64,000 nt of DNA from Marinobacter bohaiensis (GTDB taxonomy: Bacteria; Pseudomonadota; Gammaproteobacteria; Pseudomonadales; Oleiphilaceae), in contig NZ_QGEH01000006.1 of the NCBI RefSeq assembly GCF_003258515.1, forward strand, positions 1 to 64,000, in the 5' to 3' direction. Below are positions 17,458 to 25,605 of this stretch, piece by piece; position 1 is the first letter of the stretch; each line of letters starts with the position of its first letter. The translations under genes and the position numbers were made by a program. The notes under the pieces were generated by a model, which was not told the DNA's origin, ran no database searches, and was given only the letters and a program-made list of their open reading frames with translations.

Positions 17458-20400
17458 TTACTCGACCAGCTCCTGCCAGCCGCGGCGACCGGCACCGGCT
17501 ACGCTGCCGCTGAGCGGCGGAATTTTAGTAACATCGACGTTTCCATCCGAAGTCGGAGTGAAACGGAAGGTTCCGAGGATGGTTGACTGGTTGGGCAACC
17601 CATTTACCTTGTAGCCCACGACGCTCTCAGGCAAATCCACAAACGCCTTTGCTTCCGGTGTCCGGCCATCCAGGCCAAACGCCATCAGCCAGCCGCTGCC
17701 CCCCGATTGGCAAGGATCCAGATCGGGGACCATCGAGTTGATATACATAAACTCTCCGCGCGTCTGGGCGCTGACGATCACCCGCTCGCCGCTGTCAGTC
17801 ATATCCGCATACCAACCGTACTGGCCGTTTCCATAGGTAATGTCATCGCCACCAGACTGCCGGACGGTGAGCACTTCACCATCAACAGTCTGAGTCCCCT
17901 CCGTTAAGGTCCGCGACGCGAGATCATCACGGTCCAGCGATGACTCTCCCCGGTCCCAGACCCCATAGACGCTTTGACCATCCGTATTGGAGACATCCGT
18001 CGTTTCCAGGTATTTCCCCGTACCGAAGAAGATCAACAGGTTCGGTACGTTTCCGGCTCGTGGCATGTCGGGATGCGCTACCACTTTGGGCTCCGCAGTG
18101 ATCGGCTGGTTGAGGCTCGCCGTAAACAGCGGTTGTGGAGTGTCGTCCTGGGCAGACACGGTGTAGTCGGATGCCCAGGTTCCGTCGGTGGACACGGTAG
18201 CTACCCAAACGTTCCCATCCAGGTCTCCGGCATAGATACGGTCAGACAGATAATCACCTGTGGTATCAAGAACCGTGAGCGGTGAGAGACCATCCCCACC
18301 GTTCTCAAACTCAATGTAACGGTAGTCCCCATTATCCCAGGAACCATCAAGCCCACCTTCAACATCGAGCATAAAGAAGCCCGTGGTTCCGGCAGTGCTG
18401 TCATAGCCATTGGCGACAAACGCTGTCCAGCGCACGTCATCAGTTCCCCACTTCGCCATGCTCACGATGGGAGGCTGGGTAACATAGCCAAGACGGTTGT
18501 CGTCTTCCGCTGTGAACTCCCACAGCACGAATTTCCCAGCATCCGTCTCAGAGTAGGCTGACGGATCCGTCACATCGAGCGCGTAGATACCTTTGGCGCC
18601 GGCCCGGCCGCCGCCGACAAGGACACTACGCCAGCTTTTATCGGCAGTCACACTGCCATCCGCCGCACGCCCCTTGGTATAAATATCCTGCTGACGAGTC
18701 GACAAATCCACGTAATACCGATGCTGATAGTCCGGATCAGCCAAGTAGTGCAGCCCCTGGTCGTCGGCACCGTCGGAATAGACAAAATTGGGAATATAGG
18801 CCAGCACCTCATTACCGCCATCGGCCGTCGCATTGAACCCGTGCAACATGCCGTCGTTGGAGCCCACATAGGCGATCGGAGTACGATTCTCATTGGCACT
18901 GGCGAATGCCGCATAGCGCTCGCCGTCAACGCCAAACGGCGCGTTTTCGGGCCAGCCGGCATCAGGTTTACCGACATATTCCGGAGACGAATTGACGATC
19001 GAGCCAAGCCGGCTGCTGCGCTCCCGGATCTTCGACCCATCCTCGTTACTTCGGTCACCTCGAATGAAGCTCAGAATCTGCTGACCGAAAGTCGCCGAGC
19101 CACCGTAGCTGAGGTCATCGGTTTGATCGGTGTCCAGGTTGGCCCAACGAAAAGCAACGGCTTTCGAACTGTCATCCGAGTAGGTAATGATCGTTCGATC
19201 GTCGGTTGTGAGATCACGGTTGTCCAGGATGGCTTTGGCCGACCACCCGTCGCCGTTTTCTATGGCGGTTTCAGCGTCGGGAACGGTCGGCTCATCTTCA
19301 CCTCCCAGCTCCAGAGCCTGGAGATCACCCGACCAGCCATTGGGGTCAAACTGTGCGGAAAAAATCAGCGCCCCTTCCTGGAACGAAGACACGTCAAACT
19401 CTACCGCCGTTGCCGAGCCTGCATCGGCCGTAATATCGCCAATGGTCCCCGCCAACTGAGTGGCAAAGGTCTCTGGGTCATCAGCACTGAAAAAGCCACC
19501 GCGCCCGTTGACACTGGCGTGAAGCAAGTCATTGATCTTGTTTTCACCGCTGCTACCAGCCCACCAGTCAACGTAATCACCCGTTGATATCGCATCAAAC
19601 GCCGAGTCTGGGTCAACAGAGCCCGTAACCCCCAACCCGACGCCGTAAACGGACATGTGTTGCCAGAAGGCTGGGTCTGAACCGCTGGTTGGTACAAAAT
19701 TCTCCAAATCCGACCGCAAATCACGCTTCCAGTAGTGCATGGCCACATCGGCCAGCGTAATATCGTTACGACCATCCTTAAACGGATCTACCGGGGAATA
19801 CTGGTAGTTCTCGCCTTTCGGGTTATTTATGGATTTACCACTCTCGTCATCCGACTTCTCTACGTTATCGGACGGATCGCTCCCGTTATAATACCCATCA
19901 GTCATCAAGATCGTGTAGGCACGCCGACATTCCCTCGCGGGATTACCAGACGAGTTGCCGTTCTCGGGCTTGTCACGCCAGGCATGAAGGCTTTCTTCGT
20001 AATATTCTCCAGCACCTTCAAGGGCCCGTCGTAACGGAGTGCTCCCATTGCCATACTCGCCATACAACCAATCATAGAAATTGGTCCGGTGATTTGATGA
20101 ATACTCGCGAACGCCCTGTTCGACGGCTCGAATGTTATCGGCGTCATCGACGTCCTGGCGACCATTGTTAATCGCACCCCAACCGAGTCGAAAATACTCC
20201 GGCAACGAATTGAAAGCCTCGCCGATGCCGGCCTTACTCATCATCATCCGCGTTCGATAGTATGAATACCAGTTCGCGAAATTAGCCTTATCAGACGCAC
20301 TCAGATTATTGACGTCGACATAGTCGTAACAGTCGCTTTCATAAACATCATTTGCTCCGCCACAGCCTGAGTTACTAGAATCAAAAGCGTAATAAAAGCC

Positions 20401-20895
20401 ATTCTTGAAATCGTAGTTCCCGAACTCAAACTCATCATCACTCAAGTCATTATTGTTGCTACTTGAGTAATAACCGTTTTCAGATGCATTGGTATACGAG
20501 GAACCAGACATCCTCCCGGACCCATCTTTCTTGAAAGGCGGCAGGTAAGTAATACTTGGGCTGTAGTAGACTTTGTTAACTTTCGCGGAATAGTAGAACG
20601 GATAGTAGGCCTTATCACCCGAGTACTCTCCATCCACACAGCGCCGATTGCGCCCACGTCCTGTCCACTCATTACAAGTGTATTCCACGCCTGAATAACG
20701 AGAGATGCTATCTGGCATGTACTCTCGCTCCATCGAGCCAGAGTCATCAATAATAAACAGCAAGTTAGGAGCCACCGGAGAGCCCACAAAAAGCGGCTCC
20801 TGAGCCAGATCCGGCGCGGCGGAATAACCGGCCGTCGGCAGCACCATGGCCATCCCGACCAGCAATACCCTGAACTTCTCAACCATCCACTTCAT
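17458..20895 (-). CDS. pilY1: Type IV pilus tip adhesin and biogenesis factor PilY1
   Basis: Large secreted protein needed for pilus assembly, adhesion and surface sensing. The 1145 residues start with a signal peptide (about 1-26). A von Willebrand A-like region follows, with the metal-site motif DDSGSM at 50-55, and the C-terminal half is a PilC/PilY1 beta-propeller. A calcium-loop-like segment (DTTGDYLSD, then YAGDLDGN) lies at about residues 875-900. The N-terminal region is rich in Tyr, Ser, Asn and Gly, and its DNA is unusually A/T-rich (38% G+C over 20341-20460). It sits between pilX and pilE, the standard place. Confidence 0.95.
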   Translation of the reverse strand: MKWMVEKFRVLLVGMAMVLPTAGYSAAPDLAQEPLFVGSPVAPNLLFIIDDSGSMEREYMPDSISRYSGVEYTCNEWTGRGRNRRCVDGEYSGDKAYYPFYYSAKVNKVYYSPSITYLPPFKKDGSGRMSGSSYTNASENGYYSSSNNNDLSDDEFEFGNYDFKNGFYYAFDSSNSGCGGANDVYESDCYDYVDVNNLSASDKANFANWYSYYRTRMMMSKAGIGEAFNSLPEYFRLGWGAINNGRQDVDDADNIRAVEQGVREYSSNHRTNFYDWLYGEYGNGSTPLRRALEGAGEYYEESLHAWRDKPENGNSSGNPARECRRAYTILMTDGYYNGSDPSDNVEKSDDESGKSINNPKGENYQYSPVDPFKDGRNDITLADVAMHYWKRDLRSDLENFVPTSGSDPAFWQHMSVYGVGLGVTGSVDPDSAFDAISTGDYVDWWAGSSGENKINDLLHASVNGRGGFFSADDPETFATQLAGTIGDITADAGSATAVEFDVSSFQEGALIFSAQFDPNGWSGDLQALELGGEDEPTVPDAETAIENGDGWSAKAILDNRDLTTDDRTIITYSDDSSKAVAFRWANLDTDQTDDLSYGGSATFGQQILSFIRGDRSNEDGSKIRERSSRLGSIVNSSPEYVGKPDAGWPENAPFGVDGERYAAFASANENRTPIAYVGSNDGMLHGFNATADGGNEVLAYIPNFVYSDGADDQGLHYLADPDYQHRYYVDLSTRQQDIYTKGRAADGSVTADKSWRSVLVGGGRAGAKGIYALDVTDPSAYSETDAGKFVLWEFTAEDDNRLGYVTQPPIVSMAKWGTDDVRWTAFVANGYDSTAGTTGFFMLDVEGGLDGSWDNGDYRYIEFENGGDGLSPLTVLDTTGDYLSDRIYAGDLDGNVWVATVSTDGTWASDYTVSAQDDTPQPLFTASLNQPITAEPKVVAHPDMPRAGNVPNLLIFFGTGKYLETTDVSNTDGQSVYGVWDRGESSLDRDDLASRTLTEGTQTVDGEVLTVRQSGGDDITYGNGQYGWYADMTDSGERVIVSAQTRGEFMYINSMVPDLDPCQSGGSGWLMAFGLDGRTPEAKAFVDLPESVVGYKVNGLPNQSTILGTFRFTPTSDGNVDVTKIPPLSGSVAGAGRRGWQELVE

Positions 20896-20898
20896 GAT

Positions 20899-21441
20899 TT
20901 AACCTCCTGCCCCGGCACCCGCCAGTCCTTCGGGCTCGAATACGTAATAGCTCTCCAGCAACCGGCGACTCTGCCCCGACGGTCCCTGAGCCATGACAAT
21001 TATGCGCGCGTAATCCATCTCGACCTGATCCGAGCTCCCGTACTGCCCCTGGTCCCGAGGCAGTTGCCCCTCTTCGTCCAGTACAACCTTGCCCAGATAC
21101 TCCACGAAATAGCGAGGCGTCATGCCGTCAACCGAGCTGGCGGTCGCGGAGCCGTCAGCCGTCCAGGTATCCTCGTCGAACGGGCTCGGGGCGTCATTGA
21201 CGTCGTAGAACCCGGTATCCGAACCGAAACCACCCAGGTCGGTCATCTGATCCAACTGCCCTTCAACTTCGGCCAACGCGGTTTCCGCTACTTCAAGCGC
21301 CATTACCCCATCCCGCTGCGCCGTCGCCATGCGCTCCTGCATAACGCTGCCCTGCATCCCGGATATGGCCAACAGGGACAGAACCAGCAGGATTACCAGT
21401 GACAACAGTAAGGCCACCCCTTGCTGACGTTTGATGCTCAT
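20899..21441 (-). CDS. pilX: Type IV pilus minor pilin PilX
   Basis: The 180-residue precursor has a short leader and the hydrophobic helix of the PilX/GspK class (QQGVALLLSLVILLVL, with Val-Ala instead of the usual Phe after cleavage), followed by MQERMA, typical of PilX. I chose the ATG at 21441, one base after the pilW stop, rather than a TTG nine bases upstream. Only 3 bases separate it from pilY1. It probably primes pilus assembly together with FimU, PilV, PilW and PilE. Confidence 0.9.
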   Translation of the reverse strand: MSIKRQQGVALLLSLVILLVLSLLAISGMQGSVMQERMATAQRDGVMALEVAETALAEVEGQLDQMTDLGGFGSDTGFYDVNDAPSPFDEDTWTADGSATASSVDGMTPRYFVEYLGKVVLDEEGQLPRDQGQYGSSDQVEMDYARIIVMAQGPSGQSRRLLESYYVFEPEGLAGAGAGG

Positions 21442-21442
21442 C

Positions 21443-22507
21443 TCAGTCAATCCTGTTTCGAAGCGTTGTGGTCAGGGTATATACCCGGTAGAGCCGTTGA
21501 TCCGGCGCCGTCGTGAGGTTGTTGTCATCGGTACAATCAAGCCATCCCGGAAAGCAGTAGCTCATTGCTTGCGCGATCACATTGTTCTGTCCTGCACGAA
21601 CGAGAAAGCTGGTCTGGACAGCCATGACGCCCCCCCAGTCGGCAACGGACGCCGGATTGTCCTCCCAGTTCGTGACTCCACCATTTACCGTACCCTCGCC
21701 GAATCGCACGGCCATATCGACAACGTTATCCACCAGTTCCACGGCCGAGCCTGACGCATCGCGGAAAAACAGGGCAGGATTGCCGGTAGGCCCCGTCCCG
21801 ATGTAGTAGATTTCGGTATATGGATTGCGGATCTGCACACCCTCGTCATAGCTCGACCCCAAACAATCCTCTCCTACCGGGCAGGCCGCAGGCGCGTTGG
21901 CGGAAAAGTCGTTGCCAGGCTGGCCATCAACATTGTCCTGATTGTTGCCGACCAGCGTGATGGTCGTGCCGTCGTTCTGAACCTCCGAAATCTCAAAAAT
22001 ATCGCCATTCTCACAGTCGTTGATCATGATGATACTGCCAGCTTCGAGATTCCCTTCGTCGTCCACTTCGATGGACGCAGACACCACGTCTGCTTCCGCG
22101 GCGACACCCCCGCTGGAACGGAGACCGGATACGGCAAAGAAATCCGTTCCTGCTACCGCATCGTTGGGCCGGAATGCATTCTCCGCGGACAGACCGTCGA
22201 ATTCATAGTCATACAGACCGGGCTGGTAATCATCGTCCGTGGTATCGAGACTGTTCGTGACCGGGTTAATCGGGTAACAGCCAAAATAGCCCGAATTCCG
22301 CAAAGCTCGCGAAACGATGTCGGTCGAAATACGCCCGGCCTCTTGCGCCCGGGCTTCGGCCTCGTTCAGCCGGAACGTCTGGCTGTTGGACGTAAAAATC
22401 TGCACCAGCCCAATGGTCAACAAGGCCCCAAGCGCAAGCGCCACCATGAGCTCAATAATCGAGAGGCCCTGCTGGCCAGAGAATCCGAAACGTCGACTTA
22501 ACCTCAT
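21443..22507 (-). CDS. pilW: Type IV pilus minor pilin PilW
   Basis: The 354-residue precursor has the prepilin motif QQGLSIIELMVALALG with Glu at +5, then a large pilin domain; this length is usual for PilW. Cysteine pairs (CENGD, ACPVGEDC, CFPGWLDC) suggest disulphides. The ATG at 22507 and a GTG at 22519 are both possible. The GTG overlaps the pilV stop as GTGA, so coupling with pilV is likely either way. Confidence 0.88.
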   Translation of the reverse strand: MRLSRRFGFSGQQGLSIIELMVALALGALLTIGLVQIFTSNSQTFRLNEAEARAQEAGRISTDIVSRALRNSGYFGCYPINPVTNSLDTTDDDYQPGLYDYEFDGLSAENAFRPNDAVAGTDFFAVSGLRSSGGVAAEADVVSASIEVDDEGNLEAGSIIMINDCENGDIFEISEVQNDGTTITLVGNNQDNVDGQPGNDFSANAPAACPVGEDCLGSSYDEGVQIRNPYTEIYYIGTGPTGNPALFFRDASGSAVELVDNVVDMAVRFGEGTVNGGVTNWEDNPASVADWGGVMAVQTSFLVRAGQNNVIAQAMSYCFPGWLDCTDDNNLTTAPDQRLYRVYTLTTTLRNRID

Positions 22508-22515
22508 ATTCAAAC

Positions 22516-22929
22516 TCACAGTCTGGCTCTCAGGGTGATTGATTGAGCGCTTTCGCCATCGCTGCCACCAAACGGATCCCGCTCGTTCCACTGGACCTGA
22601 ACATCCACGAAATCCCCGTCCATCTCCACGGTTAGGTCGCCATCAGGGCCAAGCGTCTTCTGCATGTTATTTTCTATAGCGGTCAGGTCGCTCGCGCCCA
22701 AGTTGGCACCACCATTGGCACGAACTCGCTCAGCCACATCCTGGGCATAGATCGTCGCAACGGAACGCATATTGGAGTTCGACGTCTGCTGCATCGAGAG
22801 CAGCTGGACACCGGCAACACCGAGCAGGCCGATCGCAAGAATCAGCACGGCGACGAGAACCTCGATCATGGTAAAGCCGCGCTGCCCCACTGGAGCGCCC
22901 CTGCGACGGGGGACTGTCTTTCGCATCAT
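22516..22929 (-). CDS. pilV: Type IV pilus minor pilin PilV
   Basis: The 137-residue precursor has the cleavage motif QRGFTMIEVLVAVLIL and the PilV-type helix with GLLGVAGVQLLSMQQ. I chose the ATG at 22929, eight bases after the fimU stop, preceded by GAGGAA; the frame could also begin at 22947 inside fimU. It is second in the operon. PilV, PilW and PilX form the core tip complex bridging to PilY1 in Pseudomonas. Confidence 0.88.
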   Translation of the reverse strand: MMRKTVPRRRGAPVGQRGFTMIEVLVAVLILAIGLLGVAGVQLLSMQQTSNSNMRSVATIYAQDVAERVRANGGANLGASDLTAIENNMQKTLGPDGDLTVEMDGDFVDVQVQWNERDPFGGSDGESAQSITLRARL

Positions 22930-22937
22930 TCCATTCC

Positions 22938-23396
22938 TCAGGGACATACAATCTGCGCTGAACGGACCAAACCGCCAGCCGTCACACTGATTTCCGTGCC
23001 ATCCTCACCGGAATCAGCACAGACCTGATACTGCACCGTATTCCCCTGGCCACTCATTCCGTTGGCCCGGAACGAGAGGGCTGCTCCACTGGTCATGGCA
23101 AGGGAAACGCCACCGCCCGGCCCTTCGATCTCACGCAGGGAATTGCCGCCAGCGTCCTGTACCGTGATGCCGTCGTCGTAACTACCGTCTGTAGGTACAA
23201 CGTTGACGATGGTTCCACGGCGAACCGCCTCGGAACGGGCATAATTCAGAACACCGATGACACTGTTGGAAAGCGAGCTGATACGGTTGTTTTCGACGAG
23301 ACGCCCGAAACCGGGCAATGCAATCGCCGCCACAATGCCGATCAACATGAGCAGCACCAACAGCTCGATCAAGGTAAAACCACGCTTAGACTTCAT
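22938..23396 (-). CDS. fimU: Type IV pilus minor pilin FimU (GspH/FimT family)
   Basis: First gene of the minor-pilin operon. The 152-residue precursor has the six-residue leader MKSKRG, then FTLIELLVLLMLIG and a GspH-like domain with the typical NNRISSLSNSVIGVLNYARS segment. Two C-terminal cysteines could pair. An alternative ATG at 23417 would give a leader of 13 residues; the shorter leader is more usual. In Pseudomonas FimU links the tip complex to the major pilin. Confidence 0.88.
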   Translation of the reverse strand: MKSKRGFTLIELLVLLMLIGIVAAIALPGFGRLVENNRISSLSNSVIGVLNYARSEAVRRGTIVNVVPTDGSYDDGITVQDAGGNSLREIEGPGGGVSLAMTSGAALSFRANGMSGQGNTVQYQVCADSGEDGTEISVTAGGLVRSAQIVCP

Positions 23397-23423
23397 AGCC
23401 ACCGATCCTATTTTCATGGTTCC

Positions 23424-23451
23424 AGTATAGGAATCGATGGTGCAGCAGAAA
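23424..23451 (-). promoter_or_regulatory. Candidate promoter of the fimU-pilE operon
   Basis: Minus strand: TATACT (23424-23429), 16-base spacer, TTTCTG (23446-23451), a weak -35 that would fit activator-dependent transcription. In Pseudomonas this operon depends on AlgR; I did not identify an AlgR site with confidence. A small hairpin (23553-23570) lies between this site and the ispH stop. Confidence 0.4.
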
Positions 23452-23635
23452 GCGCATAGCGACGAACGGTCAGGAATGCCGGATAACCGGTACACGCCCC
23501 ATGGGTCTCGTGAACCGGTGCGCAATTCGGGTATCAGGGGAGCTAGTCGAGAGCGAAGAAATCGCTTCGCGGTATGGTGGGGCTTGAAGGCGCTTCAGGT
23601 TGGGCCAGGAACTCAAGGCTGGCGAGGCGGGCTTA

Positions 23636-24589
23636 TCAGCTCACCTCAACCGCCTTGATCCGCAACTCCTTCGGCATCGAGAACACGATATTCTCTTCCC
23701 GCCCGGGCACTTCTTCCGGCGCGTTGCAGCCGAGGTCCTGCAGCTTCTTGATGACGTCGTGCACCAGCACTTCCGGGGCGGAGGCACCGGCGGTGACGCC
23801 GACGGACTGGCGGTTTTCCAGCCAGACCGGGTCGATCTGGTCGGCGTTGTCGATCAGGTAAGCGGGAGTGCCCATGCGCTCGGCCAGTTCGCGCAGGCGG
23901 TTTGAATTGGAGCTGTTGGGGGAGCCCACCACGAGCATGAGATCACAGTCGCCGGCCAACTGTTTAACCGCGTCCTGACGGTTCTGGGTGGCGTAGCAGA
24001 TATCGTCCTTGCGCGGGCCCTGGATCTCGGGGAAGCGTTCGCGCAGGGCGTCGATGACGCGGGCGGTGTCGTCCATGGAGAGGGTGGTCTGGGTCACGTA
24101 GGCGAGGCGGGACGGGTCTTTGACGTCCAGGTTCGCCACGTCCTCGACGTCTTCCACCAGGTAGATGTCGCCGCCGTTGCTGCGGTCGTACTGCCCCATG
24201 GTGCCTTCCACTTCGGGGTGGCCCTCGTGGCCGATCAGGATGCACTCGTGGCCGTCCCGGCTGTAGCGCATGACTTCCAGATGCACCTTGGTGACCAGCG
24301 GACAGGTGGCGTCAAACACCTTGAGACCACGACGTTTGGCTTCATTCTGCACCGCCTGGGAGACGCCGTGGGCGCTGAAGATCACCAGATGGTCGTCGGG
24401 CACTTCGTGCAGCTCGTCGACGAAAATCGCGCCGCGCTCGCGCAGGTTGTTGACCACGAACTTGTTGTGCACGACTTCGTGGCGCACGTAGATGGGCGCG
24501 CCGAATACATCGAGCGCCCGGTTAACGATTTCAATGGCGCGGTCGACGCCGGCGCAGAAGCCACGGGGGTTGGCCAGTCGGATTTGCAT
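23636..24589 (-). CDS. ispH: 4-hydroxy-3-methylbut-2-enyl diphosphate reductase
   Basis: Last step of the MEP isoprenoid pathway, an iron-sulphur enzyme producing IPP and DMAPP. The 317 residues contain the three cluster cysteines in [13 protein letters not shown] (C12), [12 protein letters not shown] and the later [10 protein letters not shown] segment, plus SAHGVS. It is downstream of fkpB with 36 bases between, in the conserved order ileS-lspA-fkpB-ispH. Confidence 0.97.
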   Translation of the reverse strand: MQIRLANPRGFCAGVDRAIEIVNRALDVFGAPIYVRHEVVHNKFVVNNLRERGAIFVDELHEVPDDHLVIFSAHGVSQAVQNEAKRRGLKVFDATCPLVTKVHLEVMRYSRDGHECILIGHEGHPEVEGTMGQYDRSNGGDIYLVEDVEDVANLDVKDPSRLAYVTQTTLSMDDTARVIDALRERFPEIQGPRKDDICYATQNRQDAVKQLAGDCDLMLVVGSPNSSNSNRLRELAERMGTPAYLIDNADQIDPVWLENRQSVGVTAGASAPEVLVHDVIKKLQDLGCNAPEEVPGREENIVFSMPKELRIKAVEVS

Positions 24590-24625
24590 TGCCTGTCCTG
24601 ATTTGCTCGAAGTCAGTTGCGCTGA

Positions 24626-25078
24626 TCAGTGGGTCGTCTGCGCCGGTTCGACGCTGACGATTTCCACCTCGAAGGTCAGTGTACGCCCCGCCAGGGGGTG
24701 ATTGAAATCCACCTCTACCTGATCGCCTTCCACGTGATGAACCACGCCCGGCAGTTCGCCCTGGCGAGCGTCCGCGAACGAAATCACCGCGCCCGGTTCC
24801 AGCACCATGTCCGGACCGAATTCGGAACGCTTGAAGGTCTGGATGTTGGACGGGTTGTGCTGGCCGAACGCTTTCTCCGGTGGCACTTCGAAGGTCTGCC
24901 GGTCGCCGGCGGTCAGGCCGATCAGGTACGCCTCGAAGTTCGCCGGCAGGTTGTCGTCCCCGATTTCCAGGGTCGCCGGTCGCTTACCGAAGGTCGAATC
25001 GATTTCACTGCCATCGGGCAAACGCAGCGCGAAATGCAGCGTTACCCGGGTGCCCTTTTCAACAGGAAGCGCACTCAT
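24626..25078 (-). CDS. fkpB: FKBP-type peptidyl-prolyl cis-trans isomerase FkpB (SlpA-like)
   Basis: The 150-residue SlpA-type FKBP has its FKBP fold interrupted by an insert-in-flap domain (about residues 70-125). NHPLAGRTLTFEVEI near the C-terminus is typical. I chose the ATG at 25078, five bases after the lspA stop; the longer upstream frame lies inside lspA. It is co-transcribed with lspA and ispH. Confidence 0.94.
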   Translation of the reverse strand: MSALPVEKGTRVTLHFALRLPDGSEIDSTFGKRPATLEIGDDNLPANFEAYLIGLTAGDRQTFEVPPEKAFGQHNPSNIQTFKRSEFGPDMVLEPGAVISFADARQGELPGVVHHVEGDQVEVDFNHPLAGRTLTFEVEIVSVEPAQTTH

Positions 25079-25083
25079 GCTTG

Positions 25084-25605
25084 CTATTCCCCCTGGTCCG
25101 ACGACGCATCGGACGGCTTGCGAAACATGTCCAGCACCATCATGACGGCGCCGATGGTGATCGCCGTGTCCGCCAGGTTGAAGGCGGGGAAATGGTACTG
25201 ATTCCAATAGAAGTGTAGGAAATCCACGACGTAGCCGTGCACAACGCGATCGTAGAGGTTGCCGATGGCGCCGCCGAGGATCAGGGTGATGGCAACCGCC
25301 AGCCACCGCTCGTCGGACTTCAGGTGCGCCAACCAGCGCACCAGCACCACGCTGACCACCACGGCCAGCACCACGAAGAACCAGCGCTGCCAGCCGTCAG
25401 CGCCCGCCAGGAAGCTGAACGCGGCGCCGGTGTTGTGCAACAGTGTCAGGTTGAAGAACGGCAACACCGGTACCGGCTCGCCATACGTCAGCGTTGCCGA
25501 AACCAGCGCCTTGGTACCCAGATCCAGGGCGATCACCAGGACCGCCAGCCACAGCCAGTTCAACGGCGAGCGGGTTACGCTCGCCTCTTCTGCCCGCGCC
25601 ATCAT
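25084..25605 (-). CDS. lspA: Lipoprotein signal peptidase (signal peptidase II)
   Basis: Inner-membrane aspartyl protease that removes lipoprotein signal peptides. The 173-residue protein has four membrane segments and the catalytic Asp residues in GGAIGNLYDRV and VDFLHFYWN...FNLADT. The start overlaps the ileS stop by one base (TGATG). The N-terminal half shows LLHNTGAAFSFL, also conserved. Confidence 0.96.
   Translation of the reverse strand: MMARAEEASVTRSPLNWLWLAVLVIALDLGTKALVSATLTYGEPVPVLPFFNLTLLHNTGAAFSFLAGADGWQRWFFVVLAVVVSVVLVRWLAHLKSDERWLAVAITLILGGAIGNLYDRVVHGYVVDFLHFYWNQYHFPAFNLADTAITIGAVMMVLDMFRKPSDASSDQGE

Noticed and set aside
16210-23635. Mobile element causing the pil operon inversion
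   Set aside because: No transposase, recombinase or long inverted repeats were seen at either end of the segment.
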